Made by a program: the position numbers and the translations under genes. The notes under the pieces are model-generated. The model saw only the letters and a list, made by a program, of their open reading frames with translations, searched no databases and was not told where the DNA came from. Of a DNA stretch of 43,070 nucleotides, positions 18,994 through 27,233 are shown piece after piece. Positions within the stretch are counted from its first letter, which is position 1; each line of letters starts with the position of its first letter. The DNA comes from Planctomycetota bacterium (lineage in GTDB: Bacteria > Planctomycetota > J058), in contig RFHU01000380.1 of the NCBI GenBank assembly GCA_003695705.1, positions 1-43,070 of the forward strand, given 5' to 3'.

Positions 18994-20931
18994 GTGAAGA
19001 AGACGCCGTGGACCGCGCTGGGCGCTGTGGGACTCCTGATCGGGCTGGGCGGCCTGGCCCTCGCCGAGTTCAAACCCGAAGGCACCTACGAACTCCGGCG
19101 CTGGGGCTTCGGCGGCAACAGCGCCACCTTGTGGGTGGTCCCGGCGGGCGAAGGCGCCTACGAACTCGTGCGCCGCGACGACGACGGGATCCTGCGCGGG
19201 CGCATGGAGCCCCGGTCGGCGACTTCCTGGGCCCAGGTGCGCTTCGAGTCCGTTCGCGGCGCAGCCGGCACCCTGGCCTCGCTTGCGGGGAACGCCGCGC
19301 CGGAGGAGGTGGAAGGCTTCTACCGCTTCACCGATTCGGGGCGGGTCTACGGCTACCTCAAGAAGAGCAACGCCGACGGGCAGCCCGAGTGGATCTTCGA
19401 GTACGGCGACAAGGGCGCCGACCGGCCGCTCCCCGGCGTCGACGCGGGCGACGGCAGCAACTCCGCGGAGGGCGGCGACGCAGGCAACGCGGACGACGCG
19501 GACGACGCGGGCAGCGCAAACGACAGCGCGGGGTTGGCGATCCGCTCGCCGCGGGCGGGCGCCGTGCTCGTGGGCCAGCGCCTGCGCGTCGCCCTGGAGC
19601 CTGCAGACGCCCAGGTCACCGTCGACGGACCCGCGACGCTGGAGGGCGACGAGCTGCGGATCACCGACGAGGGCACGGTGACCCTCACCGCGGTCCGCGG
19701 CCAGGAGCAAGCGACGACCGTCCTCGAGGCCGTCCGCGCCTACGTCTCCGAGATCAACGTCCTCGACACCCTCCCCATGGCCGACGCCAGCGGGCCCCAC
19801 TTCCGGCGCGACGATCCGGGCGCCGCGCCCGTCAAGACCCCGGCCGCTGTGTACGCGAACACTCCGCTGCGGCTGGAGGTCACCCTCAAGGCCAGCGCCG
19901 ACCTCGCCGAGGAGGCCACCCTCCGGCTCGAGGGGCGGGCCGACGGCGAGGACCACGTCGTCTTCTCCGCGGACGTCGCCCTGCGCGCCCTCGCGAGCGG
20001 CGAGCGCGTGACCCTCGCCACGAGCGAGGTCCTCAACGAGGGCGTGGACGTGAATCCGCTCGAGATCGAGTGGACCCTGGGCGGCGTGCAGCCGATCATT
20101 GCGCGCACCCCGCTGCGGGTCTACACGACCTACAAGGCTCCGATCAAGAACATCGACAGCGACGTCAACCCGCCGAACTCCCTCCACCACTTCGAAATGG
20201 CCTGCCGCTGGGCCCGCGGCGCGAGCAAGAACGTCGGTCGGGGGAGGGACTCGATCGGCTACCAGATCGACAACCAAATGCGCCACTACGTCCACTGGAA
20301 GGACATCGGCGACGTGGCGCCCCCCCCGGTGCCCGACTACCCCGAAGGCGCCGAGCCTCCCAAGAACTACGACGACCTGCCCGGCAGCTGGAACATCAAC
20401 GCCGGCCAACGCGGCGTGAGCTCGCTCTACTACCCGCCCCTCGAGCCGACCAAGGACTACCAGAAGTACACCCACTACCGGAACAACTTCGGCTGGTGGG
20501 TCCTCGACAACCCCGACTACACCGGTGGGCGTTGCAACCAGCAGGCGGCCCTGGTGTGCGGCATTCTGGGCACCGTGGGGATCAAGGCGCGGGTGCTCTA
20601 CCTCGAACGCACCGCGCGCGGCAAGCGCACCGGCCGGCCCATTCGCCAGTACTTCTACGCGGCCGGCGGCGGCGGGCCCTGGAACTTCCACGGCGTCTGC
20701 CTCGCCGACATGGAAGACGGCAGCCAGTGGATCTACGACGGCTCCTTCAGCTCCCCGCCCCGGCGCAAGAACGGAACCCGCGAGTGGGCCGAGAACGAAG
20801 GCGGCCCCTTCATTCAGAGCTTCGCCGACTGGTACTACGACGACTGGTTCGGCGGCAAGGTCCCTGCCGACGACGTCCCGCCGCCCAGCGAATGGCGCGG
20901 GATTCCGCCCAAGGACGACGCGGGCAACTGA
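18994..20931 (+). CDS. Secreted transglutaminase-like domain protein
   Basis: 645 residues from a GTG with GAGGGGAAG upstream. Signal peptide 1-24 ends ALA before EFKPEG. An N-terminal beta domain (25-148) is followed by an Asp/Ala/Gly/Asn/Ser linker (149-180), a beta-sandwich region (about 180-370), and the C-terminal domain with a transglutaminase-type triad: Cys514 in GGRCNQQAALVCGIL, His566 in WNFHGVCLADM, and Asp582 in WIYDGSF. The conserved order Cys-His-Asp and the GxCxxxA context support a papain-like fold. It could crosslink, cleave or deamidate surface proteins. It is probably extracytoplasmic. Divergent from the ACP-FAAL operon and convergent with cyaY. Confidence 0.85.
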   Translation: MKKTPWTALGAVGLLIGLGGLALAEFKPEGTYELRRWGFGGNSATLWVVPAGEGAYELVRRDDDGILRGRMEPRSATSWAQVRFESVRGAAGTLASLAGNAAPEEVEGFYRFTDSGRVYGYLKKSNADGQPEWIFEYGDKGADRPLPGVDAGDGSNSAEGGDAGNADDADDAGSANDSAGLAIRSPRAGAVLVGQRLRVALEPADAQVTVDGPATLEGDELRITDEGTVTLTAVRGQEQATTVLEAVRAYVSEINVLDTLPMADASGPHFRRDDPGAAPVKTPAAVYANTPLRLEVTLKASADLAEEATLRLEGRADGEDHVVFSADVALRALASGERVTLATSEVLNEGVDVNPLEIEWTLGGVQPIIARTPLRVYTTYKAPIKNIDSDVNPPNSLHHFEMACRWARGASKNVGRGRDSIGYQIDNQMRHYVHWKDIGDVAPPPVPDYPEGAEPPKNYDDLPGSWNINAGQRGVSSLYYPPLEPTKDYQKYTHYRNNFGWWVLDNPDYTGGRCNQQAALVCGILGTVGIKARVLYLERTARGKRTGRPIRQYFYAAGGGGPWNFHGVCLADMEDGSQWIYDGSFSSPPRRKNGTREWAENEGGPFIQSFADWYYDDWFGGKVPADDVPPPSEWRGIPPKDDAGN

Positions 20932-21000
20932 CCGCGAACCTGCGCCCGGCGTAGGAGCGCCCCGCGCCGGCCCCGCCAGCGCGCGGGCCGCCAAGGAGCC

Positions 21001-21348
21001 TCAGGGAGCGAAGCGAACCGAGACCCCCGCGCGCTCCTCCAGGAGGCGACCGAGGGTCTCGAAGAGTTCCTCCCCCGTCTTGGGGGACACCCAGCGGAGG
21101 TCCTCGGGCCCTTCGCCCGCGTGCGCGAAGTGCCAAGCCTGCCGGTCGGCGGCGAGCCAGATCTGCTTCGCGCCGCGCTGGCTGTTGACCACCCAGGGGG
21201 CGCGGCGCCCCTGGAAATCGAGGCGGACAACGCCGTCCGAAGGCACCGCCTCGACTTCGTCCGGATCCACCGGATCGAAGGCTTCCACCACCCGCTGCAA
21301 GGTGCGGTGCGCCAGGGCTTCGAACTCGCGCTCGGTCAGCTCGCTCAT
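21001..21348 (-). CDS. cyaY: Frataxin-like iron-binding protein CyaY
   Basis: 115 residues matching the bacterial frataxin family, which binds iron and modulates Fe-S cluster assembly on IscS/IscU. The N-terminal helix MSELTEREFEALAHRTLQR is followed by the acidic ridge VDPDEVEAVPSDG, then the beta sheet with VVRLDFQGRRAPWVVNSQ, the signature KQIWLAADRQAWHF and RWVSPKTGEELFETLGRLLEE. The acidic first helix is less acidic than in E. coli CyaY. The ATG gives the family N terminus, though the nearest GGAGG is very close to the start; an AGGAG lies further upstream. It is divergent from hsp20, and the shared region contains the chaperone palindrome at 21394-21406. Confidence 0.88.
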   Translation of the reverse strand: MSELTEREFEALAHRTLQRVVEAFDPVDPDEVEAVPSDGVVRLDFQGRRAPWVVNSQRGAKQIWLAADRQAWHFAHAGEGPEDLRWVSPKTGEELFETLGRLLEERAGVSVRFAP

Positions 21349-21393
21349 GCCTCCGAGGCTCCTCCGAACCGGCCTCCCTGTCAATCGCCCCCC

Positions 21394-21406
21394 TGCCAAA
21401 CTGGCC
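21394..21406. promoter_or_regulatory. Candidate chaperone operator between cyaY and hsp20 (TGCCA-AAC-TGGCC)
   Basis: A near-perfect copy (one mismatch) of the TGCCA-N3-TGGCA palindrome, 108 bp before the hsp20 GTG and 45 bp before the cyaY ATG. The flank CCCCCTGCCAA is identical to the sequence upstream of clpB (3181-3191). Confidence 0.48.
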
Positions 21407-21514
21407 CCAGGCCGCGGACGAAGGCCTCCGGTCCTCGGCACGGTATGCACTTACGCGCCGCCCAACCTGGCCTGCGGCTTGCGAGGCGCGGCGGCCAGAA
21501 CCGGAGGCTGCACC

Positions 21515-21880
21515 GTGATCCTGTTTGCCGAGCGCACCGAACCCCGTACGAGTCCCTTGCGGCCCCCGGCCGACCTCGTGGAGGACGCGGAGGGCTACAC
21601 CCTACGGCTTGAGCTGCCGGGAGTGGACCCCGCGAGCGTGGAGGTGACCCTGCAGGAAGGCACACTCACCGTGCGGGGCCAGAAGCCCGCCCCCGCTCTG
21701 GGAGCGGCGGCCTGGCACCGGCGCGAAACCCTCTCGGGCCCCTTCGAACGCAGCGTCGCCTTCCGCGGCGAACTCGGAGAGGTCGAGGCCACCTGCGCTC
21801 ACGGCGTCCTGACCGTGCGGATCGCGAAGGCCCCGCGCGCGGTGGCGCACCGGATCCCCGTCCGCACCCCCGGCGCCTAG
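21515..21880 (+). CDS. Small heat-shock protein, HSP20/alpha-crystallin family (short form)
   Basis: 121 residues. The alpha-crystallin domain is complete: DLVEDAEGYTLRLELPGVDPASVEVTLQEGTLTVRG, then FERSVAFRGELGEVEATCAHGVLTVRIAKAP. The C-terminal IPV matches the I-x-I/V tail that drives oligomerisation, and the N-terminal arm is very short (about 20 residues). It acts as an ATP-independent holdase. The GTG is set by GGAGG 8 nt upstream. A possible hairpin (CTGGCC 21467-21472 with GGCCAG 21493-21498) lies just before the ribosome binding site. The 110-bp leader and upstream palindrome point to heat or stress control. It is distinct in sequence from the longer HSP20 at 31603-32091. Confidence 0.93.
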   Translation: MILFAERTEPRTSPLRPPADLVEDAEGYTLRLELPGVDPASVEVTLQEGTLTVRGQKPAPALGAAAWHRRETLSGPFERSVAFRGELGEVEATCAHGVLTVRIAKAPRAVAHRIPVRTPGA

Positions 21881-22098
21881 GTCCTCCCCCCCGAGGTCCG
21901 GCCCCGCCGGTGCGCGAAGGGCCGCCGCCCCGGGCGACCCTCCGCCGTGAGGATCCGAAGCCCGCGACCCCTTTCGGCCCGCGCTGCTACCAAGCGCGCG
22001 GGCCGACCGCAAGCCTTCCGAGGGCGTTTGTCCGGGCATTGCCCAGGGCCCCTGGGAGACGCATACTCCCCCAAGGCCCGCGGCGCGGGGAGGCGAGC

Positions 22099-22680
22099 AT
22101 GCACAAAGAGGAACTGCGCTTCTTCAACAACCTCTCGATCCTGATCCAACTCGGCCGACCGATCTGCAGCTCGCTCGAGAACCTGCGCGCCGGCTGCACC
22201 GATCCCTCCCTCTACCCCGCCTACGACGCCATGATCGAGTGCGCGCGCAAAGGAGGGGACTTCACCAGCGTGCTCGCCGACTACCCCGCGATCTGCTCGC
22301 GAACCTCCCTCGCGCTCCTCAAGGCGGCGCGGCGTTGCAACTCGCTGGCCGTGTTCCTCCCCAAGCTGGCGGCGCTGGTGCGCGCCCGCGCCGAAGGGGA
22401 GCTCGACCCCCGCGAACGCTTCTTCGCGACCTGGGCCCTGTTCGTAGAGGCCGGGTTCACGGTGGCCGAGTCCCTCGCGGAGATGCGTCACGACTTCAGC
22501 CACGGTCCCCTCGCCGAAGTCGCCGAAGGGCTGCACTCGGCGGCGGTCGCCGGCAAGAGCCTCGCCGAAGCCGCCGAGCGCTTCCCCGAAGTCTTCAGCG
22601 CCTCGGCCCGCGATCTGCTTCTCTACGGCGAATCCCGCGACCTCGCCCGCGCCCTGCGCGCGGTGCCTCAGCTCCTTTGA
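22099..22680 (+). CDS. TM-less tandem GspF/PilC-like (T2SF) domain protein
   Basis: 193 residues with two similar helical repeats (about 6-95 and 106-190) that match the cytoplasmic T2SF domain of GspF/PilC: F-x-N-L-S-I-L-I-Q-L-G-R-P-I with the aliphatic/Gly pattern, a middle helix ending KGGDFTSVLADYP (family G-x-S-L-x-x-A-L-x-x-x-P), and LLKAARRCNSLAVFLPKLAALV; the second repeat shows AGKSLAEAAERFPEVF and LLYGESRDLARALRAV with the GE of the family GE-x-S-G. Normal GspF (for example 39013-40218) has three membrane helices between and after the domains; here there is none, so the protein should be soluble. The ATG has GGAGGCGAGC upstream. It overlaps the next gene (TTGA). Function unknown; perhaps an ATPase-binding regulator. 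Confidence 0.78.
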   Translation: MHKEELRFFNNLSILIQLGRPICSSLENLRAGCTDPSLYPAYDAMIECARKGGDFTSVLADYPAICSRTSLALLKAARRCNSLAVFLPKLAALVRARAEGELDPRERFFATWALFVEAGFTVAESLAEMRHDFSHGPLAEVAEGLHSAAVAGKSLAEAAERFPEVFSASARDLLLYGESRDLARALRAVPQLL

Positions 22681-23852
22681 GGCGGATCCTCCCAGCGCTC
22701 GCCCTCGCCTGCGCCGCCGCGAACGCGGCTCGGGCCGACGATCCACGGGCCGCCGGCGAAGCGCTGCGGGCTCGCCTCGCCGCGAAAGGGCCCGTGCGGG
22801 CGCTCCTGGAAACGCGTCGCCTGCGGGCTTTCGTCGGGGCCGGCGAACCGCAGGGATCGGTCGTGTTGCGCACCGACGCGGTGGAACACGCCGGCCGCAC
22901 GATCTACCGCCTTTCGGACCGCTTCGTCTTGGACCTCGGGCGCCTCGGATCGGCCCGCCTGCGCGTGGAAGCCGACGCCACCCTCGACCTGCGTCCCCTG
23001 CGCGTGCTGCTCGAGAGCGAGGAGTCGCGCGGCGAAGGGCTGCGCTCTCGCCAGCTCGTGGTCCTCGAGCCGGACCCGAGCGGGCGCGGCTGGATCCGCT
23101 CGGTGACTCACGGCTACGGCGAAGCGGAGCGGAGCCGCGCCGAACTGCCCGCCGGCGCGCTCGTCCTTACCCCTCCCCTCGGCCTCGGCGAACGCCTGGC
23201 CCGCCTGGCGCCCGACGCGCTGGGCGCCCGCTACAAGCTCCCCGCCTACGACCTCGAGACCGGGCTCTCGACGGTCTGGCGGCTCGGCGTCGAGGATCTG
23301 GTTGCGGTCCCCTCTCGCGCGGGGCCTCCCCTGCGCGCGCTGCGCCTGGTCCGGCGCGAAGGCGCCGCCCGCCTCGAACTCTGGCGCGAGCGCGCCCCGG
23401 GGGGCGCGCCGCTGCGGGTCGCGCGCCGCGGCGCCAGCCGCTTGGTCCTCCTCGCCCCCACGACGGGCGGGCCGGACGAAGCGCCAAGCGGAGGCCCCTC
23501 CGCCTGTGTGCTCGCCTTCTTGCATGCGCTTGCGCGCCGCGACCGCACGGTCGTCGAGCGGGTTCTCGACTTCGACGCCCTCTACCGCGCCGCCGGAGGC
23601 GATCCCTCCGCGACGCAGCGGCGCGCGCACTTCGTCGCCGCCCTCCTCGAAGGCCTCTTCGATCCGGCCTGGATCGAGGACCACGGCCTCGCCTTGGCGG
23701 GCGCGGCCGCAGGCCCCGGCGACCTCACCGAGGAGCCAGCTTCCTCCGGCTGCTGCCGTGTCCGCGTGGGCGGAGCGGACGGGCCCGCCTTCCTGCTCGC
23801 GCCGTCGCCCCAGGGCTGGCGGATCGTGGACTTCCCCCGCCCGAAGCGTTGA
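22677..23852 (+). CDS. Secreted protein of unknown function
   Basis: 391 residues from a TTG whose TTGA overlaps the stop of the GspF-like gene; this start gives a neat signal peptide (RRILPALALACAAANAARA, then DDPRA). No independent ribosome binding site is visible, so translational coupling is likely. Residues about 60-230 are beta-rich with alternating strands (SVVLRTDAVEHAGRTIYRLSD, RLRVEADATLDLRPLRVLLES), loosely like periplasmic lipid- or lipoprotein-binding folds, but no family can be named. The C-terminal part (about 265-391) starts with a helix SACVLAFLHALARRDRTVVERVLDF and ends with a beta hairpin, NTF2-like in appearance. It may act with the GspF-like protein in secretion. Confidence 0.75.
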   Translation: MRRILPALALACAAANAARADDPRAAGEALRARLAAKGPVRALLETRRLRAFVGAGEPQGSVVLRTDAVEHAGRTIYRLSDRFVLDLGRLGSARLRVEADATLDLRPLRVLLESEESRGEGLRSRQLVVLEPDPSGRGWIRSVTHGYGEAERSRAELPAGALVLTPPLGLGERLARLAPDALGARYKLPAYDLETGLSTVWRLGVEDLVAVPSRAGPPLRALRLVRREGAARLELWRERAPGGAPLRVARRGASRLVLLAPTTGGPDEAPSGGPSACVLAFLHALARRDRTVVERVLDFDALYRAAGGDPSATQRRAHFVAALLEGLFDPAWIEDHGLALAGAAAGPGDLTEEPASSGCCRVRVGGADGPAFLLAPSPQGWRIVDFPRPKR

Positions 23853-23876
23853 CACCCCCGCGCGGGCGCTACGCCC

Positions 23877-25409
23877 TCAGCGCGGAGAGAGGATCTGCAG
23901 CCAGGTCCCTTGCCGGGTGCACTGGACCACGCGCCAGGGAAAGCGAACCTGATCGAGGTAGTGCAGGGTGCGGTCGGGGAGGACGAGGAAGTAGCGGGGC
24001 CGGTAGCGAAGGACCACCGCCTCCAGGGCCCGCGCACCGTCGACGGGAACCTGCACCGCCGGCGTCCCGAGCTCGAAGGCCGCCTGCCAAGGGTTGCTCG
24101 TGAGCACCCGGTCGCCGGGAACGAGCGGCGGCCGGCCCCCCGCCTGAAAGCACACCGGAGGGCCCAAGCTGTCCCCAAGCCAGCGGGGGTCCTGGGGCAA
24201 GGCCGCCGAGAGCGGCCACGCCCAGCAGCAGGCGGCGAGCAGCCCCGCCCCCAGGCCGAGCCCCCCGAGGGCGGGCCGGAGGCGCCCGCCCGAGCCCGAC
24301 CGCAGCGCTCCCAGGCGCGCGGCGGCGAGGAGGCAGAGGATCGGCGCGGTGTTCAGAGCGAGCCGCGCCGGGTTGGCCACGGCCGGGGCGAAAAGCGCCG
24401 GCACCAGCCAAGAGGCGCCGAGGAAGAGCGTCGGGGGGAAGGCCGCCAGTCCGCGGCGCCGGCCTCGTGCGGCGACGAGCTCCCAGAAAGCGAGCGCGGC
24501 GAGGGGCCAAGGGAGGAAGTCCACCCAGCCCCGCGCGCAGTCCCCCACGGCCCCGAGCGCTCGGACGCCCGGTCCGCTCGCCCACCACTCGGCGGGCGAC
24601 GGGTCGGAGGCGTAGGCGTAGAGGTCGCCAGCCTCGCAAGCCCAGAGGGCGAGGCGGCGCGGCCGGGGCGCCGGCGCGCCGAAGACCGCGACGTCGCGCC
24701 CCACGAGCAAGGCGAGCACCGCGACGGCGCCGAAGGCCGTGAGGAGCACCCGTCGCCGGCGCTCCCTGCCGTTTGACGGGCTTCGGGGGAAGGCGGCGAG
24801 CCCGACGGCCACCGCGGCCAGGAGCCAGCCCTCGCCGCGCAGGGCGTAGCCCGCGCCCCCCGCAGCCCCGGCCAGCACGAGGCAGGGAGCCGGCGGCCGC
24901 GGGGCCCGCCAGGCCCCTCCGGCGAGGGCGAGGACCCCAAGGGAGAGGAGCTGGTAGGGAAGCACCGACTCTGGGGTGGCGCCGGTGCGCTGCAGCGGGC
25001 CGAGGGCCGCGCAGAGGACTCCCGCCAGCCAGGCCCGCGCGGGCGACGCCCCGAGCGCCCGCCCCGCAGCGTAGGTGGCGAAGGGAAGGAGGAGGGAGAG
25101 CCCGGCGCACACCAGGGCAATGCTCGGCAGGCTGCTCCCGCAGAGGCGCAGCGCAGAGCCGAGCAGGTAGGGCCAACCCGCCGGCCAGTAGTCCCCCAGC
25201 GGCCTGCCGACGGCGGGGGGCGGGCCGAGGTAGTGCCAGACGACGAGGTCGGCGGGGCGCCCCGCGGCGACGCTGCGCGCGGCGAGGGCGTAGTGGGCGG
25301 CGTCGCGGGTCAGGGTCCCCACGCGGCCGGCGTGGACGCCTGCCAAGGCCGCGCGGAGGAGAAGCAAGACTCCGAAGGCGACGAAGAGGAGACGGCGTCC
25401 GCGCGGCAC
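23877..25409 (-). CDS. Polytopic membrane glycosyltransferase-like protein (GT39/ArnT-like)
   Basis: 510 residues with about ten hydrophobic segments. The first periplasmic loop after TM1 has TLTRDAAHYALAARSVAAG, matching the conserved D-x-x-x-Y region (D[DE]x[FY]Y-like) of GT-C enzymes such as PMT/ArnT, and WHYLGPPPAVGRPLGDYWPAGWPYLLG precedes the second helix. The C terminus is a soluble domain with LTSNPWQAAFELGTPAVQVP and YRPRYFLVLPDRT, typical of planctomycete and other GT-C proteins. It probably transfers a sugar from a polyprenyl carrier at the membrane; donor and acceptor are unknown. The GTG start follows TAGGAT by 6 nt. Convergent with the 22677-23852 gene (24-bp gap). Confidence 0.8.
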   Translation of the reverse strand: MPRGRRLLFVAFGVLLLLRAALAGVHAGRVGTLTRDAAHYALAARSVAAGRPADLVVWHYLGPPPAVGRPLGDYWPAGWPYLLGSALRLCGSSLPSIALVCAGLSLLLPFATYAAGRALGASPARAWLAGVLCAALGPLQRTGATPESVLPYQLLSLGVLALAGGAWRAPRPPAPCLVLAGAAGGAGYALRGEGWLLAAVAVGLAAFPRSPSNGRERRRRVLLTAFGAVAVLALLVGRDVAVFGAPAPRPRRLALWACEAGDLYAYASDPSPAEWWASGPGVRALGAVGDCARGWVDFLPWPLAALAFWELVAARGRRRGLAAFPPTLFLGASWLVPALFAPAVANPARLALNTAPILCLLAAARLGALRSGSGGRLRPALGGLGLGAGLLAACCWAWPLSAALPQDPRWLGDSLGPPVCFQAGGRPPLVPGDRVLTSNPWQAAFELGTPAVQVPVDGARALEAVVLRYRPRYFLVLPDRTLHYLDQVRFPWRVVQCTRQGTWLQILSPR

Positions 25410-25415
25410 GAAGCG

Positions 25416-25421
25416 ATCCTA
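25416..25421 (-). promoter_or_regulatory. -10-like box TAGGAT before the glycosyltransferase gene
   Basis: On minus, TAGGAT is followed by 6 nt and the GTG start at 25409. A 16-bp palindrome with arms GCGAAGGG/CCCTTCGC lies just upstream (25428-25443). The AGGA could alternatively serve as a Shine-Dalgarno sequence. Confidence 0.35.
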
Positions 25422-25583
25422 TCCGGCGCGAAGGGCCCTTCGCCGCCCGCAGGCTCGCCTCCCCGTACAGCGAGGCGCGGGAGGCCGGCCTTCGGCCGCC
25501 TCCCGCTCCTCTTCCCCACCCCCGCGGTCCGCGCCCCCTTCGCGCGGACCCGGGGGCTCTCCGTGCGCCGCCGGGGCGCGCGG

Positions 25584-27224
25584 CTATTTGTCCAGGGGAG
25601 GCAAGCCCGCCTTGCCGTCCGGCCCCGGGTTGGCGATCAAGGCGTCTTGCTCGGCCTGAACGTCCTTGGCCGCCTTGCCCACGCGCTCGACGTAGCCGAA
25701 GTCTCCCCACACCGGCGGAGGCGGGTTCGTCCCGAAGCCGTCGAAGAAGTTCTGCAGGCCCGTCTTGGCGTCGCTGAGGGCCGGAGTGTCGAAGTTGAAG
25801 GTCGAGTTGGTGTGGTCGTCGAAGTAGAAGTGGTTGATGTCGGCGTTCGTGTCCGCCGCGCTGGCGACGACCATGCTCCCGTTGACGGTGAGGTCGGTGT
25901 CCTTGGTGCGGAAGTCGATCTTCTTGCCCAGCATGGCGAGGATCCCGTCCAGGGTCATGGTGTTGTTGCCCGGGTCCAGGCGGATCTCCGTCTCGCCGTT
26001 CACCGCCAAGGAGAGGAGGGACCCCGTAATGTTGATGGTCCCGTCCTTGGACGAGAAGTCGGCGCGCTTGTTGTTCTGGGGGATCATGATGATGTTCCCC
26101 GTCACGTTGAAGGTGCCGTCGTCGATCTTGATCTTGGAGTGGTTGTTGCCCCCGTAGACGACGACGTCGCCGTCCCAGGTGAAGGACGAGCCCTTCTTGA
26201 TCTCCAGGTCGCGTTGAATGACGAGGAGGCCGGACCCGGTGACGGTGGCCCCGTTGGTGAGTTCGGTCTTGCCTCCTCCCCCCGAGTTGTGGTCGAGGTA
26301 GGTCGCGACGCCCGCGCCGCCCCAGGTCTCCGTCGTCCCGTCGATCTTCTTGTTGTCCAGCTCGACCACGGTTCCGTAGGTTCCCGAGCTCGCGCCGGTG
26401 CGAATGGCGTCCATTTCGTTCGCGACGGCGTCCGCGAGGGCGGCGAGGCCTTGGGCGGTAATGGCCGTGTTCTCGTTGAGGCTTACGGTGGCGGCGCCGG
26501 TGGCGGGGGAGCTCGTGTTCGGGTCGAGCCCGGCGATGGTAATTCGCGGGTCGCCGACGAAGGTGGTGATGAAGTCGTTGCGCAGGCCGGGGTCGCTGAA
26601 GTTGACCGCGGGGACTCCGTTGGAGCTGTCGATGAACGAGATGCTGTTGATCTGATTTCCCCCGCTGCCGTCGTAGGTGAAGCTGTCCTTCTTGCTCTTG
26701 GCGCTGCCGAGCACCGAGAAGGGGTTGTCGGGGAACCACCCCGCGACGCCCGGGCTGGAGACGAGGACCTCGGCGGCGACCACCTCGCGGTTGGGGTCGG
26801 TGAGGCTGGGCCAGGCGGCGACGACCTTGAGGGCGTACTGGTTCTTCGCGGGATCCACGTCGTGGACCGTGGCCCGGTAGACGCCCAGGGTGCGGGCGCC
26901 CACGGAGACGGGGATCCCGTTGGGCGCCCCGTTGAGGCCCGTGCCGACGGCGCCGTAGCCGTCGCCGTCGGGGTCCTCGTCGTCGATGATCTCGGCCAGG
27001 GCGTCCTCCATGCCCGCGCGGAGGACGAGGTTCAAGGCGCCGGCCCGACTGGCCTCGCCCTGGGCCTTCGAGAGGTCGGTGGCGGTGGGGAGCATGACCG
27101 CGAGCAGGGCGACCAGGCCCACGATCAGGATGAGCACGATCACCAGCGCCTGGCCTTCTTCGCGTGCTTCGCGCAAAGAAGGCCCTTGGCGCCGGAACGG
27201 CAAGCGGGACGGGCGATGGGTCAT
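25584..27224 (-). CDS. PilX-like pilus-assembly protein with long beta-rich C terminus
   Basis: 546 residues. After a basic leader comes REEGQALVIVLILIVGLVALLAVMLP, the PilX_N-type signature (Gly-x-Ala-Leu-Val before a long hydrophobic helix), so it should be a single-pass, pilin-like minor component. Most of the rest is beta-rich and Asn/Gly/Thr-rich: GTFNVTGNIIMIP, GTINITGSLLSLAVNG, NNTMTLDGILAML, TDLTVNGSMVVAS, short strands repeating like a right-handed beta helix or bactofilin-type repeat. This is far longer than a usual PilX (about 150-200 residues). The ATG has GAGGAGG upstream. It is the last gene of the four-gene pilin operon, 9 bp after the PilW-like gene. Codon use here is visibly less GC-extreme than in neighbours. 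Confidence 0.78.
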   Translation of the reverse strand: MTHRPSRLPFRRQGPSLREAREEGQALVIVLILIVGLVALLAVMLPTATDLSKAQGEASRAGALNLVLRAGMEDALAEIIDDEDPDGDGYGAVGTGLNGAPNGIPVSVGARTLGVYRATVHDVDPAKNQYALKVVAAWPSLTDPNREVVAAEVLVSSPGVAGWFPDNPFSVLGSAKSKKDSFTYDGSGGNQINSISFIDSSNGVPAVNFSDPGLRNDFITTFVGDPRITIAGLDPNTSSPATGAATVSLNENTAITAQGLAALADAVANEMDAIRTGASSGTYGTVVELDNKKIDGTTETWGGAGVATYLDHNSGGGGKTELTNGATVTGSGLLVIQRDLEIKKGSSFTWDGDVVVYGGNNHSKIKIDDGTFNVTGNIIMIPQNNKRADFSSKDGTINITGSLLSLAVNGETEIRLDPGNNTMTLDGILAMLGKKIDFRTKDTDLTVNGSMVVASAADTNADINHFYFDDHTNSTFNFDTPALSDAKTGLQNFFDGFGTNPPPPVWGDFGYVERVGKAAKDVQAEQDALIANPGPDGKAGLPPLDK

Positions 27225-27233
27225 GGGACCTCC

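Noticed and set aside
25428-25443. A 16-bp palindrome (GCGAAGGG/CCCTTCGC) upstream of the glycosyltransferase
   Set aside because: A palindrome of this length is expected about once by chance in a GC-rich window; no repeat elsewhere was noticed.
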